In this document: one piece after another, positions 8,338 through 16,822 of the stretch
How the letters are laid out: every line of letters begins with the position of its first letter
Numbering within the stretch: the stretch's first letter is position 1
Origin: Actinomadura rupiterrae
GTDB lineage: Bacteria; Actinomycetota; Actinomycetes; Streptosporangiales; Streptosporangiaceae
Assembly: GCF_024172125.1 (NCBI RefSeq)
Contig: NZ_JAMZEA010000003.1
Span: 124,001-188,000 of the forward strand
Direction of reading: 5' to 3'
Length of the DNA stretch: 64,000 bases
Notes under the pieces: model-generated
Seen by the model: only the letters and a program-made list of their open reading frames with translations
Told to the model about the DNA's origin: nothing
Databases searched by the model: none
Position numbers and translations under genes: made by a program

Positions 8338-9210
8338 TCAGCGGAGGGGCCAGTCGGGGACCTCGGCCGGCAGGTCCTTGCTGACGCGCATGGGGAACTC
8401 GGCGGGACGCTTCTCCAGGAAGGACGTGACGCCTTCTGCCGCATCCGGGGCGCTGCCCAGGGCCGCCATCAGGCGCGAGTCGTTGGCGTGCGCCTCCCAC
8501 GGGGACGGCGCGGACAGCCCCGACCACATCAGCCGGCGGATCGCCGCGACCGACACCGCCGAGGTGTTGTCGGCGATCTCGCGGGCCAGCTCGTACGCGG
8601 CGGGCAGCAGCTCATCCGGGGCGTACACGCGCGAGACGAGCCCACCGTCGAGGGCCTCCTGGGCGTCGAAGACCCGTCCGGTCGCGGCCCACTCCATCGC
8701 CTGCGCGATCCCGACGAGCCGCGGCAGGAACCAGGACGAAGCGGCCTCGGTCACGATCCCGCGCCGCGCGAACACGAACCCGAACTTGGCCTTCTCGCTG
8801 GCCAGCCGGACGTCCATGGGAAGCGTCATCGTGATCCCGACGCCCACGGCGGCGCCGTTGAACGCCCCGATCACGGGCTTGAGGCAGCGCGCGATGCGCA
8901 GCGCAACCGTCCCGCCGCCGTCGCGCGGAGTGCCGTCCTCCAGGACGTCGTCCTCACCGGCGAACATGTCCTGCGACTTGTCCTTGTTGAACGTGTCGCC
9001 CCCGCCGCCGAGATCCGCACCGGCGCAAAACGCCTTCCCCGCGCCCGTCACGACGACCACGCGCACGTCGTCGTCCGCGTCGATCCGGTCGAACGCGTCG
9101 AGCATCTCGGCGCGCATCGTGTACGTGTAGGCGTTCATCCGTTGGGGACGGTTCAGGGTGATCGTCGCGACCCCGTCCCGCACCTCGTACTCGATCTCCG
9201 TGTACGTCAC
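8338..9210 (-). CDS. Enoyl-CoA hydratase/isomerase family protein (crotonase fold)
   Basis: 290 residues from a GTG at 9210 behind AGGAAGGGG. Crotonase landmarks are TITLNRPQRMNAYTYTM, VVVTGAGKAFCAGADL (oxyanion-hole loop) and FNGAAVGVGITMTLPMDVRLAS. The two glutamates of classical hydratases are missing: the first place reads GITMT rather than CELA, and the second region reads ARRGIVTEAASSWFLPR. The RRGIV-EAASSW version is common in actinobacterial EchA-like proteins of unproven activity, and the nearby Glu may serve in catalysis. Expected role is hydration or another reaction of an acyl-CoA in the cytosol. No partner genes are adjacent. Confidence 0.82.
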   Translation of the reverse strand: MTYTEIEYEVRDGVATITLNRPQRMNAYTYTMRAEMLDAFDRIDADDDVRVVVVTGAGKAFCAGADLGGGGDTFNKDKSQDMFAGEDDVLEDGTPRDGGGTVALRIARCLKPVIGAFNGAAVGVGITMTLPMDVRLASEKAKFGFVFARRGIVTEAASSWFLPRLVGIAQAMEWAATGRVFDAQEALDGGLVSRVYAPDELLPAAYELAREIADNTSAVSVAAIRRLMWSGLSAPSPWEAHANDSRLMAALGSAPDAAEGVTSFLEKRPAEFPMRVSKDLPAEVPDWPLR

Positions 9211-9791
9211 CCTGCCGCCCCTTCCTACGTTTTGGAACCCGATTCTAGAACGTCCCTCATCCCCGACCCCACCCCGGGACACCCCGTCTACCCCGCGCCC
9301 CGAACACCCCGTCCACCAAGCACGCCCCGAGAGGCTCCAGCACCGCCGAAACGCCCCGCCCATCCAGGACGGGACGAGCCACCTCGCGCCGACGCGTGGC
9401 GTGGTCTTGATGGTCGCGGACCTCGCCTGGATCGCCTGCAATCGCCCGCCCACTGGTAGAGCCTCGCGCTGGGCGCCGATTATCCGGGCCGCCCAGGCGG
9501 CCTCGTTTACACGCCAAGGCACCCGCGACTCAGCACGAGCCAGCGGGGAGCCCTGGCCCACCGAACCAGAACCCCCACACTCAGGACGAGATGCAACGGG
9601 ACGAAATCCCCGCCGACTCCGTGCCGGTCTCCTAGCAGTTCCGCGCTGGACGCCCGCCCCCTCAAGACGAGCGCAATCCGCTTGGGCGCCCCTACAACTC
9701 GACACAAACCGGAAGGACTCCACCGCGCTCCGTGCCGAGTGGCGCGAAGGTCGCAGGACAAGGCCGGCAGGGCTCCGCCGTCCCGCGGCAG

Positions 9792-9962
9792 GCCCAACAC
9801 GAGGCCGAGGCCCAGAACGGGCCGGGGCCCAGGACGGGCCGGGGCCCAGGACGGGCCGGGGCTCAGGACGGGCCGGGCCCCAGAACGAGCCGAGGCCCAG
9901 AACGAGCCGGGGGGCAGGACGAGCCGGGGGGCAGGACGAGGCGCGGCTCAGGACGAGGCGGA
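9792..9962. repeat. 17-bp tandem repeat array, 9-10 copies
   Basis: Nine 17-bp units run in register from 9810 to 9962, based on GCCCAGGACGGGCCGGG, with a tenth 18-bp version before them. Substitutions increase toward both ends. The last unit holds the stop codon (TCA on the plus strand, 9948-9950) and final codons of the minus-strand gene, so the array touches coding sequence. The rest of the gap, 9211-9791, shows no gene or clear signal. Confidence 0.85.
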
Positions 9963-10301
9963 GGGGAAGAGTTTCTCGACGATCTCGCGGCGCCAGTCGG
10001 CGATGCCGAGGGGCTCGCCGGGCGGCGGGTGCGGGGCGAGGAAGTCGCCATCCGGGACGAGGTTGACCGTCACGTCCTCGGCGAGGTCGAAGGTCGCGGG
10101 GTGGGACGGTCCGGCGGCGGCGATGCGCCGCGCCAGCTCGCCGAGCACCCGGGACCAGCCGGATCCGAGGTACCAGGCGAGCCCGGTGACCCGCAGCTCC
10201 GGCAGCCCGCGCTCCGCCAGGCCCGCCGTCCGCAGTTCCAGCCCGCCGGGACGCTCGGCCCCCACGATCCGGACCTCGCCCCGTGTCCGCTGCCGTTCCA
10301 C
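9948..10301 (-). CDS. Hypothetical protein
   Basis: 117 residues from a GTG at 10301 preceded by GGAGGAGGACGAAGGC. I do not recognise the family. The chain is soluble, has no signal peptide or cysteines, and carries a stretch LELRTAGLAERGLPELRV, a WYLGSGWSRVLGELARR helix and a C-terminal ADWRREIVEKLF. It is divergent from the methyltransferase at 10397 across 95 bp. Its stop lies in the 17-bp repeat array, so the last few residues (FPSASS) may be repeat-derived. Confidence 0.6.
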   Translation of the reverse strand: MERQRTRGEVRIVGAERPGGLELRTAGLAERGLPELRVTGLAWYLGSGWSRVLGELARRIAAAGPSHPATFDLAEDVTVNLVPDGDFLAPHPPPGEPLGIADWRREIVEKLFPSASS

Positions 10302-10396
10302 GCCTTCGTCCTCCTCCGGTCGGTTCACGTCACGATATGGCCGCGCGGGCGGGGTCGAGCGTCCGGCCGAAGTGACAAGTCCGATAAATTGCGACA

Positions 10397-11173
10397 GTGA
10401 ACTGGTCCGTGTCGACGTACGACTCAGCCTTCGGGTACGTCTCCGCACACGGCGCTCCGCTGGTCGACCTGCTCGACCCGCAACCCGGCGAGAAGATCAT
10501 CGACCTGGGCTGCGGGACGGGCTCGTTCACCGCGGACATCGCCGAGCGCGGGGCCGAGGTGCTGGGCATCGACGGCGCGCCCGAAATGGTCGCCCAGGCG
10601 TCCGCACTGAACCCCGGCCTGTCGTTCACGATCGGCGATGCGCACGACTTCACGATCAGCGAGCCGTTCGACGCAGTGGCGTCCAACGCGGCCCTGCACT
10701 GGATGACCCGCGACCCGGACGCCGTGATCGCCCATGTCCACGCCGCGCTCCGTCCCGGCGGACGCTTCGTCGGCGAACTCGGCGGCGCCGGCAACTGCGC
10801 CGAGCTGATCGCCGCTATGCAGACCGCGTGGCGCGTGTTCGGCCTCGGCGAGCCCGAGCTGCCCTGGTACTTCCCCACGCCCGCCGAGTACGCAGCGCGC
10901 CTGGAGGACGGCGGCTTCACGATCCGCCTGCTGGAGCACGCTGACCGGCCGTCCCGCATGACCGAGTGTCCGGACGGCGCGGCCGACTGGGTCCGCATCT
11001 ACGCGCCGAGCACCCTCGCGGACGTCCCGCCCGAGATGGTCGACCCGCTTCTGGCCCGCGTGAACGAGCTGGCCGCCCCGGCCCTCCGCCGCGAATCCGG
11101 CTGGGTCGCCGACTACGTCCGCCTCCGCTTCGCCGCCATCCGCAAGCCCAACAGCTCAACCACCCTCCCCTAA
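10397..11173 (+). CDS. SAM-dependent methyltransferase, Tam-like
   Basis: 258 residues. Motif I is [12 protein letters not shown] and motif II is [11 protein letters not shown]. The pattern [13 protein letters not shown] and the [15 protein letters not shown] segment resemble trans-aconitate 2-methyltransferase and related carboxyl methyltransferases. The GTG at 10397 has no Shine-Dalgarno sequence, while GATAAA lies about eight bases upstream, so a leaderless transcript is plausible. The substrate is unproven because many Tam-like proteins methylate other acids. Confidence 0.8.
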   Translation: MNWSVSTYDSAFGYVSAHGAPLVDLLDPQPGEKIIDLGCGTGSFTADIAERGAEVLGIDGAPEMVAQASALNPGLSFTIGDAHDFTISEPFDAVASNAALHWMTRDPDAVIAHVHAALRPGGRFVGELGGAGNCAELIAAMQTAWRVFGLGEPELPWYFPTPAEYAARLEDGGFTIRLLEHADRPSRMTECPDGAADWVRIYAPSTLADVPPEMVDPLLARVNELAAPALRRESGWVADYVRLRFAAIRKPNSSTTLP

Positions 11174-11409
11174 TCCCTTCACCCTGGCTCGTCCGCACAA
11201 GCCAGTCACCTTGCCTCAACCTTCTCACGCCAGTTAGAGGGTCTAACTCAAGTTCGAGCCCATCACCTTCGTTAGCAGCCGTCCCCACAGCAAGCACCCT
11301 TCACACCCGCACACGAACATCCCCCTCACTCAAGCCGCTCACCCGAGCACAACCCCCTCACCACCCGCCCGGCCCATCACCCGAGCGCGCCCTCTCACCA
11401 CCCGCCCAA

Positions 11410-12210
11410 CCCATCGCCCAGGCACGCCCCTCTCACCAGCGATCCACCCCCTCACCCCGGCACGCGCTCCACACCATCCATCGAGCCCGCGTCCCCAGCA
11501 CGCACCGCGCACCACCCCTCAAGCCCGCAACCCCAGCGCGCACCACTCACCACCCGTCCAACCCATCGCGCAGGCAAGGCCCCCTCATCACCGGTCCAGC
11601 CTCTCCCCCAGGCACGCACACATCCCGCACACCCCGTCGACTCCGTAGCCCCGGCACACATCGCGCGCACCCTGTGCAACCGGTCGCCCAGACACGCACT
11701 CCTCGCAGCCGTTAAGGTCGCAGCCCAGCCCCCGCCGCTCACAACCCGTGAGGCCCGTCGCCCAGGCAAGGCCCCTCGCCACCGGTGCAGCACGTCCCCT
11801 ACACGCGCGCCGCTCACCTCCCGCCCTGCCCATCGCCCAGGCACTCAGGCCTCACCCCGGCTCGCGCCCCCACATCCATCGAGGCCGCGTCCCCAACACG
11901 CACCGCGCACCACCCTCAAGCCCGCACCCCCAGCGCGCGCCCGTTCACAGCCCACACCCAACCCGCCGCGCAGGCAAGGCACCCTCACCGTCGGTCCGGC
12001 TCTCCCCCGGGCACGCACGCATCGCGCGCTCACCCCGTCGAGTCCGTAGCCCCGGCACTCATCGCGCACACCCCGTCCAGCCGGTCGCCCAGACACGCAC
12101 ACCCCACACCCGTCGAGCCGCAACCACAGCGCGCACCACTCACAACCCGTCCAGCCCGTCACCCAAGTACGGACCCCTCACCACCCGTCGAATCCGCCGC
12201 TCAAGCACAC
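11410..12210. repeat. Large decayed direct duplication, about 419-bp period
   Basis: Copy 1 (about 11410-11790) and copy 2 (about 11829-12210) share long collinear stretches, for example CCCATCGCCCAGGCAC at their starts and CGGTCGCCCAGACACGCAC later. Each copy is itself built from shorter C-rich pieces such as CACGCACCGCGCACCACCC. The whole gap 11174-12521 (1,348 bp) has strong C-over-G bias on the plus strand. Open frames through it give low-complexity translations, so I see no gene there. Confidence 0.75.
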
Positions 12211-12521
12211 ACCGCCCACAACCCGTCGGCCGGAGCGCCAGACGCTCGGGTTGAGTGCTCGGGCGAGGAGCGCTCAGGCGACGCGTGCTCGGACCGCGAG
12301 CGCCCCGGCGAGGAGCAGCGCCCGGACTGGGGCCCGCACGGGAACGCACGCATGGGGAACGCCGGACCGGGGGCGCTCGAACGCGGGGGGGCGGACGCGG
12401 GGAGCGCCCGGACGGGGGGAACGTTCGGGCGAGGGGCGCTTTGGCGGGCTCCGGTTGGGGCCGCGGAGCGGGCCGGGGTGGCGGGGCGGTGGTTTGGAGG
12501 GGATCGCTTAGGGTGCGAGGC

Positions 12522-13160
12522 ATGCTGCGTCTGTTTGACCCTCGGTCCGGACGGCTTGAAGGACTGCCTGGCGGGGAGGTGGTGCGCGTTCAGGTGCTGG
12601 ACGGGACGGACCTTCGCGGGCTGGTCATCGCGGATCTTCTGCGACGGGTTGCTGAGCGCGGCAGGCGCCGCGTCCTCCTGTCGGGTCCACAAGAGGACGC
12701 CTCGGACTACGGCGTCGCTCCTCTGTTTCCCGAGGCTGCGCAGCCAGCCGACCTCTACGTGGGTCCGTCCGCGCACGAGGGCGATGCTTGGACGCTTGTT
12801 GTGCCGCCTGCCTCCGGGACGGCCGAGGGCGACGCATTGGCGATGCGGCTGGCGTATTTGTCGGGGCACTATCGCGAGCCGTTGACGCTGGACGCGGAGG
12901 CTGCCGCGACGCGGTTGCAGGGGTGGCGGACTGATGTTGCGACCTGGGCCAGCGCTCCCGGGCGTCCACTGGATCGTGCTTCAGTGACCGAGGCCGAAAA
13001 GGCGCTGGCGGACGACCTGAACACGCCGGCCGCGCTCGCCGTTCTGGATCGGGTCGCGTCCGATGACTCGCTCGCGTCCGGGACGAAACTGGAGACTTTC
13101 ATCCATCTGGACCTTCTCCTCGGCCTGAACGTCGTCGCCGACATCGGTCGCGGCGGCTGA
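12522..13160 (+). CDS. Degenerate cysteinyl-tRNA synthetase-like protein
   Basis: 212 residues from the ATG at 12522. The N-terminus MLRLFDPRSGRLEGL and a LRGLVIADLLRRVAERGRRRVLL segment look like the start of the CysRS/MshC Rossmann domain. The part near the end, EAEKALADDLNTPAALAVLD, is very like the helical domain of those enzymes. The HIGH and KMSKS motifs and the zinc cysteines are absent, and the length is less than half that of CysRS. It is probably a non-catalytic paralogue with unknown function. The link rests on visible pattern similarity only. Confidence 0.6.
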   Translation: MLRLFDPRSGRLEGLPGGEVVRVQVLDGTDLRGLVIADLLRRVAERGRRRVLLSGPQEDASDYGVAPLFPEAAQPADLYVGPSAHEGDAWTLVVPPASGTAEGDALAMRLAYLSGHYREPLTLDAEAAATRLQGWRTDVATWASAPGRPLDRASVTEAEKALADDLNTPAALAVLDRVASDDSLASGTKLETFIHLDLLLGLNVVADIGRGG

Positions 13161-13261
13161 AACCAGCGCGAGCAAGGCCCACCGGGACGTTCTCCAGAGC
13201 CCCGGCGGCCGTCCTCACCACGCCATTAACCTGCGAGCCCCCGCGTGCAGAGGAGGGTTCG

Positions 13262-13879
13262 ATGAGGGGCTTGGCGTCCGCGAGAGGCTCGGCATCCGCG
13301 AGGGGCTCGGCGTCCGCGAGGGGCTTGGCGTCCGCGAGAGGCTCGGCATCCGCGAGGGGCTTGGCGTCCGCCGCGCTGGTGTTGTGCCTTTCCGCGACGG
13401 CCTGCACCAAGGCGGCCGGTGCGTCCGGCGGGCACCTGAATCCGACCGGTCGCTTGCCGACGGCATCTCCGGTCGCCGCTCCGGTTTTCCAGCCGGACGT
13501 CCTGGCCCAGTACCGCCGCTTTCACCAGGTCGTCGAAGCGGGCTTGGCGACAGGTGATTCGTCCCAGGTTCCGCTGGTCGCGACCGGTTCGGAAGCCGCG
13601 TTTCTTAAGCACGAGGTCGCCGAGAACGAGCGCGAGGGCGTGATCGTCCGAGGGCATGCGGTGCCTCATCCGCATCTGGCATCCGTCCGCCCGGAGGAGG
13701 CGCAGATCGTCGACTGCGTGATGGCGGCGGGCCCGTACACGTTCCGCCGCGATACGGGGAAGCGTGTCGGCGGCGAACCGCCCGCTCCGCGCCACTACCT
13801 GATCTACGCGGCGATGACGCATTCCGACGGCACCTGGAAGGTCTCTTCAGTGGCCACGCCGAAGGACAACCGGTGCTGA
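13262..13879 (+). CDS. Lipoprotein of the two-cysteine WKV family (pair member A)
   Basis: 205 residues. The ATG at 13262 has a perfect AGGAGG five bases before it. The signal peptide is unusual: after MRG, six-residue repeats LASARG/SASARG fill residues 3-37 before the hydrophobic core ALVLCLSATAC, whose Cys is the lipid anchor. The mature part has VLAQYRRFHQVV, a conserved VDC, TGKRVGG and a C-terminal DGTWKVSSVATPKDNRC. The same landmarks occur in the gene at 28329 (IDC, TGKRIGG, DGVWKVYDSVRDNQC), so the two are paralogues. The two conserved cysteines may form a disulfide. The stop overlaps the next start by seven bases, giving translational coupling. Function is unknown; the layout suggests an NTF2-like fold outside the membrane. 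Confidence 0.78.
   Translation: MRGLASARGSASARGSASARGLASARGSASARGLASAALVLCLSATACTKAAGASGGHLNPTGRLPTASPVAAPVFQPDVLAQYRRFHQVVEAGLATGDSSQVPLVATGSEAAFLKHEVAENEREGVIVRGHAVPHPHLASVRPEEAQIVDCVMAAGPYTFRRDTGKRVGGEPPAPRHYLIYAAMTHSDGTWKVSSVATPKDNRC
13268..13372 (+). repeat. 18-bp tandem repeat inside a signal peptide
   Basis: Five full units and a partial sixth, based on GGCTTGGCGTCCGCGAGA, begin two codons after the start of the lipoprotein gene. The unit length is a multiple of three, so the frame is kept and each unit encodes six residues. Confidence 0.9.
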
Positions 13880-14565
13880 CCGCGTCCGTCGCCGCCTGGA
13901 CGATCCTTGCTGGCGGCTGCACCAAATCGACATCCTGGACGTGCACGGTCTCCGCGTCCTCAAGTCATGGAGGCAGCGGGCCCCGATCGGCCTCCGCCGG
14001 CGCGCCAAGCTCGGCTGGAGAGCCGCCCGCAGGTGTGCAAGTGGAGCCGATGTGCCAGGTGACCGGCGGTGCGGACCATTGCATGACACTTCCGGAGAAA
14101 CCGGCCAAGACTCCGACCGCCGATGTCGTCGCGATGGCCTGGGATTCGTTCGCTCTGCCGCCGCCGAAACCGCGTACGAGCCCGTCCGGGCGCTCCTTCG
14201 TCTCGCTTCCGACCTATTTGTGGGTCGATTCGTCCTCCTGGAAACCGCGCCACGCCCAAGCCTCTGTGGACGGCCAGACCGTCACCATGACCGGCGTCCC
14301 GCAACGCGTCGACTGGTCGCTGGGCGAAGGCGGGACGACCTGCATCGGTCCGGGCGTCCCGTACCTGAGCGGCGGTCCGCCGTCCGGGTGCGCGTACACG
14401 TACCGGCGCGCCGGGTCCTACGCGGTCACCGCGACGGTCTACTACACGGTGAACTGGCTCTGCTCCGGCGCATGCGACGCTCCGAGCGGCTCCTACGGGA
14501 CGTTTCCGACATCAGGCTCGACCCGCCTGACCGTCCGCGAGATCCAAACCCGCACCACCAGCTGA
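13873..14565 (+). CDS. Secreted beta-rich protein (pair member B)
   Basis: 230 residues from a GTG at 13873, overlapping the upstream stop. The N-terminus has a hydrophobic segment ending TILAGGC, so it is exported and perhaps lipid-anchored. The mature domain carries SFVSLPTYLWVD, RVDWSLGEG, CAYTYRRAGSYAVTAT, VNWLCSGAC and a C-terminal LTVREIQT. The gene at 29102 has matching landmarks (FWVD, RVEWQLGD, CSHTYERS, IHWTCEGTGC, LTVGEIQT), so this is a paralogue with conserved cysteines. The YTYRRAGSYAVTAT strand resembles PKD or Ig-like domains. Streptomyces homologues of this type are often misnamed ATP/GTP-binding proteins, from memory. No enzymatic motif is visible. Confidence 0.75.
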   Translation: MLTASVAAWTILAGGCTKSTSWTCTVSASSSHGGSGPRSASAGAPSSAGEPPAGVQVEPMCQVTGGADHCMTLPEKPAKTPTADVVAMAWDSFALPPPKPRTSPSGRSFVSLPTYLWVDSSSWKPRHAQASVDGQTVTMTGVPQRVDWSLGEGGTTCIGPGVPYLSGGPPSGCAYTYRRAGSYAVTATVYYTVNWLCSGACDAPSGSYGTFPTSGSTRLTVREIQTRTTS

Positions 14566-14688
14566 CCCGACGAGATCGAGGGTCCAGTGAACCTGGACCC
14601 CGGAGGCGCGAGGATCGTTGAAGGCCAGCTCTGGCCTCACTCGCCTCCGTCCAGGCCGAAACGAATGGCGCAGGCCATCCCTGGACGG

Positions 14689-14845
14689 AGTTGCTCGCGG
14701 CGGGCCCGCCAGGACATTGCCGAGCGGAGTTGCTCGCGGCGGGACGCGCCCGGGACGTTGCCGGACGGAGTCGGTCGCGGCGGGACGTTGCCAGGCGGAG
14801 GTGGTCGTGGGCGGACGTGCGTCAGGACGTTGCCGGGCGGAGTTG
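14689..14845. repeat. Decayed tandem repeat overlapping a gene end
   Basis: Four or five degenerate units of about 32-40 bp share GGACGTTGCC and CGGAGTTGCTCGCGG. The last unit contains the stop and final codons of the minus-strand monooxygenase (14822 onward), so the array looks like amplified and decayed gene-end sequence. The rest of the gap 14566-14688 shows nothing else. Confidence 0.7.
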
Positions 14846-15985
14846 GTTGCGGAGCCAGGAGCCGGCGGCGGCGGTCGACCAGAGGCGGGTGGCCATGTTG
14901 CGGGCGGCGATCCCGGCGCGGCTGCTGGGGACCATGAGGGCGCCGGCCATCGCGACGTTCCCCTGTTTCGGGTCGACCAGAAGCCGGTGCCGCGCCTCGT
15001 AACGAGCGAACGCGGATTCGGGCGCTGCAGGGGTTGCGGCCAGTTCCTCGGCCAGCGTGTGCGCGCCCGCAATGGCCAGCGTCGAGCCCTCGCCGAACAG
15101 CGACACCGACGACGCGGCATCGCCCAGCAGTGCGACGCGTCCCTGCGCCCAAGAGTCGATCCGCACCTGGCTGACGGAGTCGAGCCACAGGTCGTCGGCG
15201 TTCTTCACCCGGTCGAGGAGCTGCGGGACGAGCCATCCGTCGCCCGCGTACGCCTCGGCCAGGATCGCCTTGTGCTGGTCGAGCGCACGGTGGTCGAAGC
15301 CGTCCACCGCCGTCCGCCGGAAGATCAGCGCCGCGAGCGCCTGCCCGTGCACGGGGTGGATGGACGCCATCCGGCCCGGCGCGTTGTGGATGACGACGTG
15401 GTCCGGGTCGTCCGCCGGGCCGTTAAGCGGCAGCGTCGCGACGTACAGACCCATATGCCGGACGAAGCGTGACTCGTCCCCGAAGGCCAGCCGCCGCGTC
15501 GTCGAGTGGAGCCCGTCCGCCCCGATGACCAGGTCGAACCGTCGCGGCGCGGCCTTGGCGAACGTGACGTCCACCCCGCCTTCGTCCTGCCGGAGGCTCG
15601 TGATCGTGTCGCCGAACAGCACCTCGGCCGAGTCGCGGCTCGCCTCGTAGAGGATCGCGGCGAGGTCGGTGCGCGTCACCTCGACCTCCCGGCTCGCGGA
15701 CGCCCGCCGCAGCGCGCGCATGTTCACCCGTCCGACCTGCCGCCCGGACGCGTTGACGAACCGCATTCCGGTCACCGACGTCGCCGCCTCGCGCAAAGCC
15801 GGCATCACGCCCATGGCCTCGGCAACCGCCACAGCAGGACCGCGCACATCCACGGGGTTTCCGCTGGACCGCAACCCCTCCGCGCGCTCGACGACGGTCG
15901 TCCGGAACCCGTGCCGTCCGAGCCAGTACGCCAGCGTCGTCCCGGCGATCCCGGCGCCGGAGATCAGAACCGTCTCGTTGCTCAT
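14822..15985 (-). CDS. FAD-dependent monooxygenase, TetX-like
   Basis: 387 residues from the ATG at 15985 behind GAGAGGGG. The N-terminal dinucleotide fold has SGAGIAGTTLAYWLGRHG with the acidic VVERAEG. The middle has the DLVIGADGLHS motif of aromatic hydroxylases, and the C-terminal FAD site is VALLGDAASSVSLFGEGS. This is the TetX/RebC-type group that hydroxylates or inactivates small aromatic molecules with NAD(P)H and oxygen. It is divergent from a TetR gene with a palindrome between them, which suggests induction by a ligand. Its last codons lie in a decayed repeat. The substrate is unknown. Confidence 0.87.
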   Translation of the reverse strand: MSNETVLISGAGIAGTTLAYWLGRHGFRTTVVERAEGLRSSGNPVDVRGPAVAVAEAMGVMPALREAATSVTGMRFVNASGRQVGRVNMRALRRASASREVEVTRTDLAAILYEASRDSAEVLFGDTITSLRQDEGGVDVTFAKAAPRRFDLVIGADGLHSTTRRLAFGDESRFVRHMGLYVATLPLNGPADDPDHVVIHNAPGRMASIHPVHGQALAALIFRRTAVDGFDHRALDQHKAILAEAYAGDGWLVPQLLDRVKNADDLWLDSVSQVRIDSWAQGRVALLGDAASSVSLFGEGSTLAIAGAHTLAEELAATPAAPESAFARYEARHRLLVDPKQGNVAMAGALMVPSSRAGIAARNMATRLWSTAAAGSWLRNQLRPATS

Positions 15986-16021
15986 GTCGTGCCCCTCTCG
16001 CAGTTCAATGAGAGCAAGATA

Positions 16022-16044
16022 TGACTGATTTTGAAATCTAGTCA
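16022..16044. promoter_or_regulatory. Probable TetR operator between divergent genes
   Basis: A 23-bp A/T-rich inverted repeat with outer arms TGACT and AGTCA and an inner GATTT/AAATC pair lies midway between the monooxygenase and tetR starts. It is the only A/T-rich block in the gap, as expected for a shared operator. Confidence 0.6.
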
Positions 16045-16087
16045 ACTACTTGGCACAGGTTGACCAGAAGTCACATCAGGTCATACG

Positions 16088-16822
16088 GTGCCGAGCGTGA
16101 GCGCCAACGGTGAACGCCTCCGCGATCCGCAGCAGCGGGCCGAGCGGGCCACGCGAATCCTGGACGCGGCGGCCGACCTCCTCCTCCGCCACGGCTACCG
16201 GCGGGTGACCATCGACGACGTCGCCGCCGAGGCGTCCATCGGCAAGGGCACCGTCTACCTGCACTGGAAGACCCGCGAGCAGCTCTTCCGGACGGTCTTC
16301 GCCCGCGAGGTCGTGCACGCGATCGACGAGCTGCGCGACGCGATCGAGCAGGACCCGACCACCTGCCTGCCGCACCGCTTCGCGTCCACCTACTTCACGG
16401 CGATCACGAACCGTCCGCTGCTACGCCGCTTCCTCCTCGGGGACCCCGACCTCCTCGGCAAGCTCACCAGCTCCCCGGACACCGACCGCGACACGCGCCA
16501 CGCGCAGGTCTCCCAGAGCTACTTCCAACTCCTCGCCAAGCACCACCTGCTCCGCGACGACCTGACGCCGGCCGAACTCGCCTATGCCTACCAGGCCACT
16601 TTCGAAGGCTTCCTCAGAGCCGAAGCCGCCCCGGCCGCACCGAATCCGGCCCGCCAAGCATCGTTGCTGGCCCAAACCGTCCAACGCGCCTTCGAACGCG
16701 AAACCCCACCCCCCGCCAAGGCCGTCGCCGAAGTAGCCGCCGCCACGGCAACCCTGCTCACCACCCTCACCACCGCCGACCGCAAAGACTTCGCCCTCCC
16801 CTCCCCCAACCCACCCGCCTAA
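16088..16822 (+). CDS. TetR family transcriptional regulator
   Basis: 244 residues from a GTG at 16088; a GTG at 16097 is an alternative. The N-terminal DNA-binding domain is typical: RATRILDAAADLLLRHGYRR, VTIDDVAAEASIGKGTVYLHWKTREQLF. The rest is a helical ligand domain without recognisable specificity. The C-terminus becomes Ala/Thr/Pro rich. It probably represses itself and the divergent monooxygenase through the palindrome at 16022. Typical genes of this kind respond to the small molecule that the enzyme modifies. Confidence 0.9.
   Translation: MPSVSANGERLRDPQQRAERATRILDAAADLLLRHGYRRVTIDDVAAEASIGKGTVYLHWKTREQLFRTVFAREVVHAIDELRDAIEQDPTTCLPHRFASTYFTAITNRPLLRRFLLGDPDLLGKLTSSPDTDRDTRHAQVSQSYFQLLAKHHLLRDDLTPAELAYAYQATFEGFLRAEAAPAAPNPARQASLLAQTVQRAFERETPPPAKAVAEVAAATATLLTTLTTADRKDFALPSPNPPA

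Noticed and set aside
11785..12885. Plus-strand frame through the C-rich gap into the CysRS-like gene
   Set aside because: Low-complexity His/Pro/Ser translation made from decayed repeats; the real gene starts at 12522 in another frame.
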